A stretch of DNA of 19,469 bases. It comes from Opitutaceae bacterium. GTDB lineage: Bacteria > Verrucomicrobiota > Verrucomicrobiia > Opitutales > Opitutaceae. The notes beneath the pieces were generated by a model. It did not search any database. It saw only the letters and a list, made by a program, of their open reading frames with translations, and was not told the origin of the DNA. Location of the stretch: the NCBI GenBank assembly GCA_009919985.1, contig RGAX01000030.1, positions 1 to 19,469 of the forward strand, written 5' to 3'. Shown one piece after another: positions 7,023-15,740 of the stretch (the stretch's first letter is position 1; the number at the start of each line of letters is the position of its first letter). The position numbers and the translations under genes were made by a program.

Positions 7023-8940
7023 ATGTCTTTTCCTCCTAAGAACGACGACGATTCCTCGTCTTCCTCCCATTCTGCAGCTTCTGCACCTAAGAAAACCAAG
7101 CGTACGGTTGCTCCTCGCGGTAAAAAAACCGCTAAAGTAAAAACCGCTGACGCTGAGTTGTCGTTTACCGAAAGCGCACCCGCTCCGCGTGAGACGCCGC
7201 CGCCGGCCCCGATTTTTGTACCGACGCCGGTAGCGCCTTCGGCTGCTTATGGGGATTCTGCTCAGTCGAGCTCCGCCTCAGATTATAGTTCTTCAAGTCA
7301 ATCCTCGCCCCAAGCCTCCTCCCACGATGGTCATGGTTCCTCGGGCGATTCGGGCGCGCCACAAGCTGCGGATCAGTCCGCGGGTCCATCCGGCGGCGGT
7401 TGGAATCAAGGCGGTCAGGGTGGTGGCCAAGGCGGAGGAGGCGGGCGCGGTGAATGGCAGGGTCGCGACGCATGGAAGCGCAATAAACGTAAGCGGGGCC
7501 GCAACGGCGGTGGTCCTTGGTTTTGGTGGTCACGGCGGGGGCGGCCCTGGCCCGATGTATCCGCCGCAGCCGCTTCCTCCCGCCTCGCCACAGGTTTTTG
7601 GCGATCTACCGAATCCCTCGCGTTTCACTAATCTGGCTGACCTCGATACCCTAGCCACGGAAATTTCCTCCGGCGGTGGTGAGGCCTTGGTCCTTGATGA
7701 TCTTTACACGTTAACCTTGGCCGAACTCACGGCCTTCGCGCGCCGTGAAGGTATCAACATCGAAGGCGCGCCCAATCGGCGCACCTTGCAGGCGCAGATT
7801 TTTGAAGCTGCTGCTGTGGCTAAGCGCCCGATTCTCGATCGTGGCTACATTGACGTGACGGATCGCGGCGCGTTTATCGTGCACGCCCAAGGTAATTACC
7901 GACTCTATCCCGATGACGCGTATTTACCCGAGAGCCTAGTCAATCGCTACGGTCTCAAGCGCGGCCATCAGGTCGAAGTTCTGGTGCAAGCCCCGCAGCC
8001 CGGCGATCGTTGTCCCGCCGTTGTGCGCGTCGATAAAGTCATGGGCCTCGCGCCCGAGGCCATTGCCAACGTCACGCCCTTCGAAGAACTCACGCCTTAT
8101 TACCCGCTCAAGCGCATCTTGCTTGAATCTGAAGATGTCGCGAAGGACGTCTCGATGCGCGCCGTAGATATTCTTACGCCCATCGGCTTCGGCCAACGCG
8201 GCCTCATTGTTGCGCCCCCACGCACCGGTAAAACCGTGCTGATGCAAAACATCGCCAATTCCATCTCGGCGAACAGCCCTGAGGTGAAGTTAATTCTGTT
8301 GCTGATCGACGAGCGCCCGGAGGAAGTCACCGATTTCAAGCGCCACACCAAGGGCGAAGTCGTTTCGTCCACCTTCGACGAGACCCCCGAGAGCCACGTG
8401 CACTGCGCGGAAATGGTGGGCGAAAAAGCCCGCCGTCTTGTTGAGCAAGGCCAACACGTTGTCATTCTGCTCGATTCCATCACCCGCCTCGCTCGCGCTT
8501 ACAACGCGCTCTCAGGCAGCGGCGGTAAAACAATGTCCGGCGGTCTCGAATCCAACGCCCTCCAAAAACCCAAGCGCTTCTTCGGCGCGGCGCGCAATAT
8601 CGAGGGCGCAGGCAGCCTCACGATTATCGCTACGGCCCTCGTCGACACCGGTAGCCGCATGGATGAAATCATCTTCGAGGAATTCAAAGGCACCGGTAAT
8701 TGTGAAGTTCACCTTGACCGCGGTCTTGTCGAACGCCGCATTTTCCCCGCCATCAACATCGATCGTTCGGGCACCCGCAAAGAGGAACTCATCTATCACC
8801 CCGAGGAGCTTCAACGCATCTACGGCCTGCGCCGGGCCATGCAGGGGCTCGGTCCGATCGAATCGATGGAAATGCTCATCACCCGACTCAAGAAAACGAA
8901 GTCCAACGCCGAGTTCCTCCTAAGTCTTAGTCGCCAGTAA
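7023..8940 (+). CDS. rho: Transcription termination factor Rho, reading frame broken at 7521-7524
   Basis: Rho is the hexameric RNA-dependent ATPase that ends transcription. The gene is split over two frames. Bases 7023-7523 encode a 167-aa low-complexity extension (Ser-rich, then Gly/Gln-rich, then KRNKRKRGRNGGG). Bases 7525-8937 encode the rest. Joining them by skipping one T gives about 638 aa with the continuous Gly/Pro-rich join GGPWF-GGHGGGGPGP. The core has the N-terminal Rho domain (DLYTLTLAELTAFARREGI), the RNA-binding cold-shock-like domain (YIDVTDRGAFIVH, NYRLYPDDAY), Walker A VAPPRTGKT (about 396-404), Walker B LLLIDERPEEVTDF and the R-loop block FKGTGNCEVHLDRG. Without frame repair, translation from ATG 7555 would still give a 461-aa complete core. 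The frame-1 sequence before 7525 is an out-of-frame shadow. The next gene starts 8 bases after the stop. Confidence 0.92.
7521..7524 (+). other. Frame junction (TTTT) inside rho
   Basis: Upstream coding sense ends in codons CCT TGG TTT; downstream sense resumes at GGT GGT CAC, one base later (7525). Removing one T restores a single frame. The run also allows a P-site tRNA-Phe to move from UUU to an overlapping UUU, a perfect +1 re-pairing. A sequencing or assembly error, or a true one-base insertion, is the simpler reading. Confidence 0.85.
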
Positions 8941-8948
8941 CATTTCCC

Positions 8949-10727
8949 ATGTCGTCGTCGTCATTTCCAGAATTGCCAGCCTCAACAGCAAACTATTCGG
9001 CCGATGACTTTGTGATCCAGCTCGTGCTCGACCACGGGCTGATCAACCACGCCCAGCTTGCACAAGCCCGTGAAACGCTCGCGGGGCACACTGATCTCAC
9101 CACGCCGCCACCCCGTGTGCTGGATGTCTTGGTGGCTGAAGCCGGTCTAGACCTACAACGCGTCACCGCGCTACTGGCGGCGGAGTTTGGTTTACCCCTC
9201 GCGCCTGATTTGGGCGCGTTGCGCGTCGGTGGCGATGTGTTAGGTTTGGTGCCACGCGAGTTGGCCGCGCGCTATCAGGTGCTGCCGTTTGCGCATGAGG
9301 GTAAAATTTTGCGCCTCGCCGTGGCCGATCCCCTCGATACCGAGGCAATCGATAGCCTTGGTCATCTGCTCAAACTCACCATCGAGCCCCATGTCGCCAC
9401 CGCGCGCGATATCACCGCTGCGATTGATCGCTTTTACGGCAAAGATGCCGGCTCCATCGACGAGCTGTTAAACAGCCTCTCCGCCCCCGGCAACGGTGAC
9501 TCCATCGCCACCACGACCGAGGCTAACGGCCAGGGTAACCAAAGCGACGCCGAAGCGGACGCGCCCGTCATCAAGCTCGTGCACACGATGATCCTTGAGG
9601 CGATTCAACGGCGCGCCTCGGACATCCACATCGAGCCCATGGAGAAACGTTTTCGCGTGCGCTACCGCATCGATGGCGTGTTGCTCGAAGTTGAGAATCC
9701 CCCGAAGCGTCTCCAGCTCTCGATCATTTCCCGACTGAAGATCATGGCCAATATCAGCATCGCGGAAAAGCGCATCCCGCAGGATGGCCGTATCCAGATC
9801 ATGGTGAACGGCCGGCAGCTTGATCTGCGCGTATCTTCTCTGCCCACCGCGCATGGCGAAAGTATCGTCATGCGTATCCTCGACAAAGAAGGACTGCAAC
9901 TTGGTTTGCCCGAACTCGGGTTCTTCAGTGACGACCAAAAAGAACTCGAACGGCTCATCTCTCTACCCGATGGGATTGTGCTGGTGACCGGCCCGACCGG
10001 TTCGGGTAAAACCACGACCCTTTATTCCTGTCTGCACTACATCAACAAGCCCGACCGTAAAATCATTACCGTGGAGGATCCGGTGGAGTATCAGCTCAAC
10101 GGCATTAACCAAGTGCCCGTTCGCGCCGACATCGGCATGACGTTTGCCTCCGCGCTTCGCGCGATGCTTCGGCAGGCACCCAACATTGTTATGATTGGTG
10201 AAATTCGTGACCTTGAGACCGCTGAGATTGCCATCAACGCCTCGCTCACCGGTCACATGGTGTTTTCCACGCTGCACACTAATGATGCTCCGAGCGCGGT
10301 CACCCGGCTTATCGATATCGGCGTGAAACCCTTTCTGGTCTCAACGTCCTTGCGTGCGACACTGGGACAACGTCTCGTGCGCAAAATTTGCTCTAAATGC
10401 CGCCAACCCTACGCGCCTACCAGCAGCGAACTGCGCTCTCTTGGGATCAACGCCGCGCAAGCTGCCGCCGCTACCTTCGCGCGCGGCGCGGGTTGCGCCA
10501 ACTGTAACGGCACGGGCTTCCGTGGTCGCTTGAGCATCGTAGAACTTTTCTTGGTCAACGAAGAGATTCAGCGCCTGATCTACGAAAACTCCGGCTCCGC
10601 GCGGCTTCGAGATAAAGCCCGCAGCTTTGGCATGCGCACCATGCGTGAAGATGGATTAAGAAAGGTTACTTCCGGTCTCACCACCATCGACGAAATCGTC
10701 ACCATCACCGTTGGCGACTCCAGCTAA
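8949..10727 (+). CDS. GspE/PilB-family assembly ATPase, first copy
   Basis: A hexameric ATPase of the kind that powers type IV pilus extension or type II secretion from the cytoplasmic face. It has 592 aa. Residues about 20-170 form a MshEN/T2SSE-N-like region, without the RLG of c-di-GMP-binding versions. The ATPase follows: Asp box ASDIHIEPMEKRFRVRYRID, Walker A GPTGSGKT at 348-355, ITVEDPVEYQ, Walker B GEIRD at 417-421, the His box HMVFSTLHTND, and a tetracysteine zinc site, C481/C484 and C516/C519. Before Walker B the usual RQDPD reads RQAPN. It lies 8 bases after rho and 27 before pilT. PilB or GspE cannot be decided from sequence alone; pilT next door favours a pilus. The start ATG follows TTTCCC. 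Confidence 0.9.
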   Translation: MSSSSFPELPASTANYSADDFVIQLVLDHGLINHAQLAQARETLAGHTDLTTPPPRVLDVLVAEAGLDLQRVTALLAAEFGLPLAPDLGALRVGGDVLGLVPRELAARYQVLPFAHEGKILRLAVADPLDTEAIDSLGHLLKLTIEPHVATARDITAAIDRFYGKDAGSIDELLNSLSAPGNGDSIATTTEANGQGNQSDAEADAPVIKLVHTMILEAIQRRASDIHIEPMEKRFRVRYRIDGVLLEVENPPKRLQLSIISRLKIMANISIAEKRIPQDGRIQIMVNGRQLDLRVSSLPTAHGESIVMRILDKEGLQLGLPELGFFSDDQKELERLISLPDGIVLVTGPTGSGKTTTLYSCLHYINKPDRKIITVEDPVEYQLNGINQVPVRADIGMTFASALRAMLRQAPNIVMIGEIRDLETAEIAINASLTGHMVFSTLHTNDAPSAVTRLIDIGVKPFLVSTSLRATLGQRLVRKICSKCRQPYAPTSSELRSLGINAAQAAAATFARGAGCANCNGTGFRGRLSIVELFLVNEEIQRLIYENSGSARLRDKARSFGMRTMREDGLRKVTSGLTTIDEIVTITVGDSS

Positions 10728-10754
10728 GCGCACCGACGATCAATTCGCTTCACC

Positions 10755-11837
10755 ATGAGCTATGAGATCAACGAACTGCTCGAGTTGACCGTCGAGCAAA
10801 ACGCTTCAGACCTGCACCTCCAGGTCGGACACCCGCCTACGCTCAGAGTGTGTGGTAGCATGATGCCGATCGAGGGTCCGCCCCTCACACCCTCGGATAC
10901 AGAAGCGTTGATGAAGGCCATCACCCCCGAGGTGCATCAGGCTGATTTTAAGGTCAATGGCGGTGCAGATTTTGCTTTTAGTATTAGCAAGAAAGCCCGC
11001 TTTCGTGTTTCGATCTTGCGCGCCAAAAGTAATATCGGCCTCGTGCTACGCCAGATTCCCGAGAAAATTTATAGTCTGCGCGACATTGGTCTTCCCGATA
11101 AAATTCGCGAACTGCTGCACCGCCCGCGTGGGCTAATTTTGGTCGCCGGCCCCACCGGTTCAGGCAAGACGACCACGCTTGCCTCAATGGTGAACTACAT
11201 AAACGAAGTTCGCGACGGGCACATCATCACGATCGAGGATCCGATCGAATATTTCCACGACCACAAACGCTGTATCGTCACCCAGCGTGAGGTCCACGTT
11301 GATGTGCCCAGTTTCTCGGAAGCTCTCCGCCGGGCCCTGCGGCAAGATCCTGATATTATCCTTGTGGGTGAAATGCGCGACCTTGAGACCATGGAAGCTG
11401 CCATCAGCGCGGCTGAAACGGGGCATTTGGTTTTTGGAACCCTCCACACCAACAGCGCGGCCAAGACCGTTGACCGCATCGTTGATGCCTTTCCGGCCAG
11501 CACCAAGGAAATGGTCCGCACGCAACTGGCCTCCTCTTTGGTTGCAGTCATTTCCCAAGTGCTCTGCAAAAAAATCGGCGGCGGTCGCATTGCCGCCTAC
11601 GAAATCATGGTCAACACGACCTCGATTGCTTCCCTCATCCGCGATAATAAGACTTTCCGCATTAACTCCGATATTCAGACCGGCGCGAGCCTAGGTATGA
11701 TCACACTCGATGCCCATCTTTTGAGCCTCGCCAACCGCGCACTCATATCGCCCGATGAGGCGATCGAAAAATGCCACGACCCGATTTCCATGCAGGAAAA
11801 ATTACTCAACAGCGGCGCCAACCTGCGCAACTTTTGA
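10755..11837 (+). CDS. pilT: Type IV pilus retraction ATPase PilT
   Basis: PilT hexamers depolymerise pilin to retract the pilus. The 360-aa length is standard and the long N-terminal domain of PilB is absent. Visible are the N-terminal block NASDLHLQVGHPPTLRVCG, Walker A GPTGSGKT at 132-139, ITIEDPIEYFH, RQDPDIILVGEMRD (Walker B GEMRD at 205-209), and the His box HLVFGTLHTNSA followed by DRIVDAFP, typical of PilT. There is no zinc tetracysteine. The AIRNLIR motif linked to retraction reads SIASLIRD, so PilU or a PilT2-type paralogue is possible. It lies 27 bases after the first ATPase and 36 bases before the second. The ATG follows CTTCACC. Confidence 0.93.
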   Translation: MSYEINELLELTVEQNASDLHLQVGHPPTLRVCGSMMPIEGPPLTPSDTEALMKAITPEVHQADFKVNGGADFAFSISKKARFRVSILRAKSNIGLVLRQIPEKIYSLRDIGLPDKIRELLHRPRGLILVAGPTGSGKTTTLASMVNYINEVRDGHIITIEDPIEYFHDHKRCIVTQREVHVDVPSFSEALRRALRQDPDIILVGEMRDLETMEAAISAAETGHLVFGTLHTNSAAKTVDRIVDAFPASTKEMVRTQLASSLVAVISQVLCKKIGGGRIAAYEIMVNTTSIASLIRDNKTFRINSDIQTGASLGMITLDAHLLSLANRALISPDEAIEKCHDPISMQEKLLNSGANLRNF

Positions 11838-11873
11838 TCCTCGTCCTTATTTTTTAACGCGTCACCCCATCGC

Positions 11874-13565
11874 ATGTTCGTCAGCCACAGCCCCGCCATT
11901 TACGAGTTTCTCCGCGAGCAGCGACTCGTCGAGCCTGCCCAGCTCGATGAACTCAATGAGGAACACAAAGCCACCGGCAAATCGCTCGCCGATGTCGTGG
12001 TCGACCTTGGGCTCATTGATAAATCCGCACTCTTAGAGCGGATCGCCGCTCACGTCGGGTGCGATTATTTGCCCGATATGCCGGCGCAGTTCCCGGGCGA
12101 TGCCATCGCCGCCCTTACCGGCAAACTTGCCCGCGATTACGCCGTCATGCCCCTGCGAGTTGATGCCGTTAGCATCGACCTGCTCGCCGCGGATCCGTTT
12201 AATGCCCACATCGTAGACGATCTCACCTTTGCGCTTGGGCGCAGCGTTCGACTCATTCTCTCGGACCCAGATAAAATCGACGTCCAAATTCGTCAGCATT
12301 TCGGCGAGGACGAAGCCAGCCTCGATGAACTGCTGCAGGAAATTAGCGCGGGAGATTTTAACCAAGACGAAAGCAAGCTCTCTGACCACGACATCGAGAC
12401 GATGGCCGAGCAGACGCCCATCATCCGTTTTGTAAATCTGGTCATCGGTCAGGCCATACGCGACAAGGCCTCCGATATCCATTTCGAACCCTTCGAGCAC
12501 GAGTTTAAAATCCGTTACCGCATCGACGGCGCGCTCTACGAAATGGCGCCGCCGCCCAAGCAACTCGCGCTCCCGATCACCTCCCGTCTCAAAGTCCTCG
12601 CTAATCTCAACATCGCCGAACGACGCATCCCCCAGGACGGTCGCATCAAAATCACCTTGGGCGGCCGCCAGGTTGATCTGCGCGTTTCCACGCTACCCAC
12701 CCAGTTCGGCGAAAGTATCGTGCTGCGTGTCCTCGACCAATCCGCCGTCCAGCTCGACATCACCCAGCTCGGGATGCCGCCCGACGTCCTCAACGGTATC
12801 AACGAAATCATTCGTCGCCCCAATGGTATTTTTATCGTCACCGGCCCCACCGGCTCGGGCAAAACCACGACCCTTTACAGCGGCCTGCGCATCGTAAACA
12901 CCCCAGATCTGAAAATTCTTACCGCCGAGGATCCCGTCGAATACGAAATCGAAGGCCTCATGCAGGTGCCCGTTAACCCCCTGGTTGGACTCACTTTTGC
13001 ATCCGCGCTGCGCTCTTTTCTCCGGCAAGACCCCGACGTGATCATGGTCGGCGAAATCCGTGATCTGGAAACTGCGCAAATTTCCATCCAAGCCTCGCTC
13101 ACGGGTCACCTCGTTTTATCGACGCTTCATACCAACGACGCACCCGGCGCCGTTACGCGCCTCATTGATATGGGCGTCGAGCCATTTCTCATCGCGTCGA
13201 GTCTGGAAGCTGTACTTGCGCAGCGCCTCGTGCGTCGCATTTGTCCACATTGTAAGAGCGCCTATGAACCCCCGGATTCCTTGCTCGGTCCGCTGGGGAT
13301 CAGTCGCTCCAGTGTCGGGAACCGACAATTTTTCTCCGGCCAGGGTTGCGGTGTTTGTAACCAGACCGGCTACAAGGGTCGTCTCGGTATCTACGAATGG
13401 CTACGCATGAGTGAAGCGGTGCGCGATTTAGTCGTTCAACGCGCGCCGACCTTGCAGATCCGCCAACAAGCCGTCGCTGAAGGTATGCGCACACTGCGTG
13501 ACGACGGCTTGCGCGCCATTTTCGACGGACACACCAGCATCGAGGAAGTCGTCAAATACACGTGA
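11874..13565 (+). CDS. pilB: GspE/PilB-family assembly ATPase, second copy
   Basis: A 563-aa extension-type ATPase, paralogous to the one two genes upstream. The N-terminal MshEN-like region (about 1-150, GKSLADVVVDLGLIDKSAL) lacks the full RLG motif of c-di-GMP binders. The ATPase core has ASDIHFEPFEHEFKIRYRID, Walker A GPTGSGKT at 324-331, LTAEDPVEYEIEGLMQVPV, RQDPDVIMVGEIRD with Glu394 in Walker B, HLVLSTLHTND, and zinc cysteines C457/C460 and C492/C495. Unlike the first copy, it has the fully standard RQDPD. The stop overlaps the GTG start of pilC by four bases, so the two are probably translationally coupled; this makes it the best PilB candidate of the pair. Confidence 0.92.
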   Translation: MFVSHSPAIYEFLREQRLVEPAQLDELNEEHKATGKSLADVVVDLGLIDKSALLERIAAHVGCDYLPDMPAQFPGDAIAALTGKLARDYAVMPLRVDAVSIDLLAADPFNAHIVDDLTFALGRSVRLILSDPDKIDVQIRQHFGEDEASLDELLQEISAGDFNQDESKLSDHDIETMAEQTPIIRFVNLVIGQAIRDKASDIHFEPFEHEFKIRYRIDGALYEMAPPPKQLALPITSRLKVLANLNIAERRIPQDGRIKITLGGRQVDLRVSTLPTQFGESIVLRVLDQSAVQLDITQLGMPPDVLNGINEIIRRPNGIFIVTGPTGSGKTTTLYSGLRIVNTPDLKILTAEDPVEYEIEGLMQVPVNPLVGLTFASALRSFLRQDPDVIMVGEIRDLETAQISIQASLTGHLVLSTLHTNDAPGAVTRLIDMGVEPFLIASSLEAVLAQRLVRRICPHCKSAYEPPDSLLGPLGISRSSVGNRQFFSGQGCGVCNQTGYKGRLGIYEWLRMSEAVRDLVVQRAPTLQIRQQAVAEGMRTLRDDGLRAIFDGHTSIEEVVKYT

Positions 13566-14737
13566 GCACCGCCCCTAAACTCGCCACCCGTCCCGCGGCT
13601 GCTTTGCCCGGTGCGCCCGCCCCAAAATCTCCCGCTCAGGGCGTCGCCTTGCGCTCCGCGGCCACCAAAAAACCCCGCCGTCGCGTTTTCGGCACGGTGC
13701 TCAATAGCAAAGGCCTCACGGTTTTCACCCGCCAACTCGCGACGCTTGTAAAAGCGGGTATGCCCATTTTGCGCAGCCTTGAAGTCCTCTCGCGTCAGGA
13801 AAAACGGGCCGGTTTCAAAATCGTCCTCGAAGAGATCGCTGATACGATCCGCTCGGGTGGTAATTTTTCCGAAGGCCTGGCCGCGCATCCGAAAATTTTC
13901 GACCGGCTCTATGTTAATATGGTGCGCGCCGGTGAGGCGGGCGGCGTCTTGAGCACGGTTTTGGAGCGTTTATCGGTCTTTAACGAGAAGTCCGAACGCA
14001 TTAAGGGCAAAGTGAAATCCGCGATGATCTATCCAGTTATCATCTCAAGTGTCGCGGTCACGATCGTCTCGGTCCTGATGGTGTTTGTGGTGCCGAAATT
14101 TCAGGAGATTTTCACCGGCATGTTAAAAGGCCAGCCCTTGCCACTGCTCACGCAGGTGCTGCTGACCGTGAGTTATTTCATGCGCGACCACTTCCTGCTG
14201 ACCGGCGCTGTTTTGATCGGACTTTATTTTGCTTTCCAGTTGTTCAAGCGCACGCGCTTGGGCGCGCGTACGCTCGATTGGCTGCTGATTCACTCGCCGG
14301 TGCTCGGAGACCTTGTGCTCAAGGCGACCATTGCGCGCTTTACGCGTACGTTTGGCACGCTGCTCGCCAGCGGCGTGCCGATGTTGCAAGCGATCGTGAT
14401 CACGCGCGACACAAGCGGAAATGTGCACGTGGCCGACGCGCTCAATAGCGTGCACGACCGCGTCAAAGAGGGCGAAAACGTCGCCAAGCCGCTTGAAGGC
14501 ACCGCGATCTTCCCCGGCATGGTCACCAGTATGATTGAAGTCGGCGAAGAAACCGGTGCGCTCCCGGAAATGCTTACGCGCATCGCCGATAGCTACGACG
14601 AGGAAGTCGACAACGCCGTCGCTGGCATCACCTCCGTCATTGAGCCGATCATGATTGTTTTCATGGCGGTCATGGTGGGCACCATCGTGATCGCGCTGTT
14701 CCTGCCGCTCGTGAGCATTATTCAGAATCTGCAGTAA
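13562..14737 (+). CDS. pilC: PilC/GspF inner-membrane platform protein
   Basis: The inner-membrane platform that the PilB and PilT motors act on. It has 391 aa. A Pro/Ala-rich, basic N-terminal tail of about 45 residues leads into two GspF domains: 55-180 (FTRQLATLVKAGMPILRSLE, MVRAGEAGGVL) and 258-382 (FTRTFGTLLASGVPMLQAI, MIEVGEETGALPEML). Three membrane segments are visible at about 156-178, 212-228 and 360-386, as usual. The start is GTG at 13562 in the overlap GTGA with the preceding stop. The gene ends the plus-strand group; the converging exonuclease gene ends 10 bases away and no T-run hairpin lies between them. Confidence 0.93.
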   Translation: MSTAPKLATRPAAALPGAPAPKSPAQGVALRSAATKKPRRRVFGTVLNSKGLTVFTRQLATLVKAGMPILRSLEVLSRQEKRAGFKIVLEEIADTIRSGGNFSEGLAAHPKIFDRLYVNMVRAGEAGGVLSTVLERLSVFNEKSERIKGKVKSAMIYPVIISSVAVTIVSVLMVFVVPKFQEIFTGMLKGQPLPLLTQVLLTVSYFMRDHFLLTGAVLIGLYFAFQLFKRTRLGARTLDWLLIHSPVLGDLVLKATIARFTRTFGTLLASGVPMLQAIVITRDTSGNVHVADALNSVHDRVKEGENVAKPLEGTAIFPGMVTSMIEVGEETGALPEMLTRIADSYDEEVDNAVAGITSVIEPIMIVFMAVMVGTIVIALFLPLVSIIQNLQ

Positions 14738-14747
14738 GCTCTGCGCG

Positions 14748-15740
14748 CTACGGCGAGACGGGCTTAGTCAATAATTGCGAACTCAAGCCGGGTAGACGTT
14801 CGGAAAATTCGTCGTCGGCATTGGCCTGACGCAAGGCACGCTGAACCATGCCCATTTTGGCGTCGAGGTTGTCGATCATAGAAACAAAGACCGCCTCCGG
14901 CGCCGCCGCGTAAACCGCCGCGCCCCACTCAGGTTCACCTTGGTGGCTAAGCACGATGTGTTCGAGGCGCTCAAGGCGCTCGGAATCGAGCTTGGATTTA
15001 AGGCCGGCCTTGCGGACCAATTGGTAGCCGAGGACAACATGGCCTTGTAAGATGCCGCGCCGACTGCGTTTCGTGGCGAGCGTGCCCTCGTATTCAATCG
15101 TTTTGCCAGTGTCGTGAAGCAGAATGCCAGCCATGGCCAGATCGGCATCAACTTCGGGATAAATCGGCAGCAACGCTCGGCAGGCTCGCGCCATGTGCGT
15201 GGTGTGTTCGAGCAAGCCGTGGCGGTAGGCGTGATGCATCGAAACGGCGGCCGGCGACCAGCGAAATTGATCACCGATCTCCTCGAACACCGCCTGGACA
15301 GTCGCGCGTAATTCTGGATGCCCAATGCCGGCGATAAAACCTTGGAATTCGGTCCAGAGGGCGGCCCCATCCTCTGGCGCGACCTCGACGAGATTTTCTA
15401 ACATCGCCGGATCGGTGAGTTCGTTCTCCGGCACAATAGTAAGGCGGGCGAGTTTCGGCGAAAGCCGGCCTTGATAGTAATCAATTTTCCCCTCGACGCG
15501 GATGACGGAGCCTTCGCCTCCGGCACGCAAAGCATCGAAGCCGGGGTTGTCGCCAAAAACCGTGCAGCTAAACGAGCCCGAACGATCGCCAAGATCGACG
15601 CTTAGAAAGGCGTTACCGTTGGAGGCGGTCTTAGTCGCGAGTTTTTTCACCACCAGCATCGCCGCAAAGGCGCCGCGCCCGCCGGCGTCCATTTGCTTGA
15701 GTTCGCGGACCGAGGAGAAGGCAAGGGCATCGTCAGCCAT
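14748..15740 (-). CDS. YhaM-like 3'-5' exoribonuclease (OB fold plus HD domain)
   Basis: YhaM/CBF1-type enzymes degrade RNA or DNA 3' to 5'. The 330-aa protein has an N-terminal OB-fold domain, residues about 12-105 (FLSVDLGDRSGSFSCTVFG, EGKIDYYQGR), and a metal-dependent HD phosphohydrolase domain, 160-305. Likely metal ligands are His169 and nearby His174/179, His209-Asp210 in LLHDTGK, His234, His261/266 (HIVLSHQGEPEWG) and Asp290 in SMIDNLDAKMG. The order and spacing match YhaM. The start ATG (complement of 15738-15740) lies eight bases inside the preceding hydrolase gene, so it is the last cistron of a three-gene operon. An exonuclease role is family knowledge; the exact substrate is not visible. 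Confidence 0.85.
   Translation of the reverse strand: MADDALAFSSVRELKQMDAGGRGAFAAMLVVKKLATKTASNGNAFLSVDLGDRSGSFSCTVFGDNPGFDALRAGGEGSVIRVEGKIDYYQGRLSPKLARLTIVPENELTDPAMLENLVEVAPEDGAALWTEFQGFIAGIGHPELRATVQAVFEEIGDQFRWSPAAVSMHHAYRHGLLEHTTHMARACRALLPIYPEVDADLAMAGILLHDTGKTIEYEGTLATKRSRRGILQGHVVLGYQLVRKAGLKSKLDSERLERLEHIVLSHQGEPEWGAAVYAAAPEAVFVSMIDNLDAKMGMVQRALRQANADDEFSERLPGLSSQLLTKPVSP

Noticed and set aside
7249..7524. Upstream part of the downstream rho frame read as coding
   Set aside because: Its translation is compositionally arbitrary, while the other frame of the same bases encodes the Ser/Gly/Arg-rich Rho extension.
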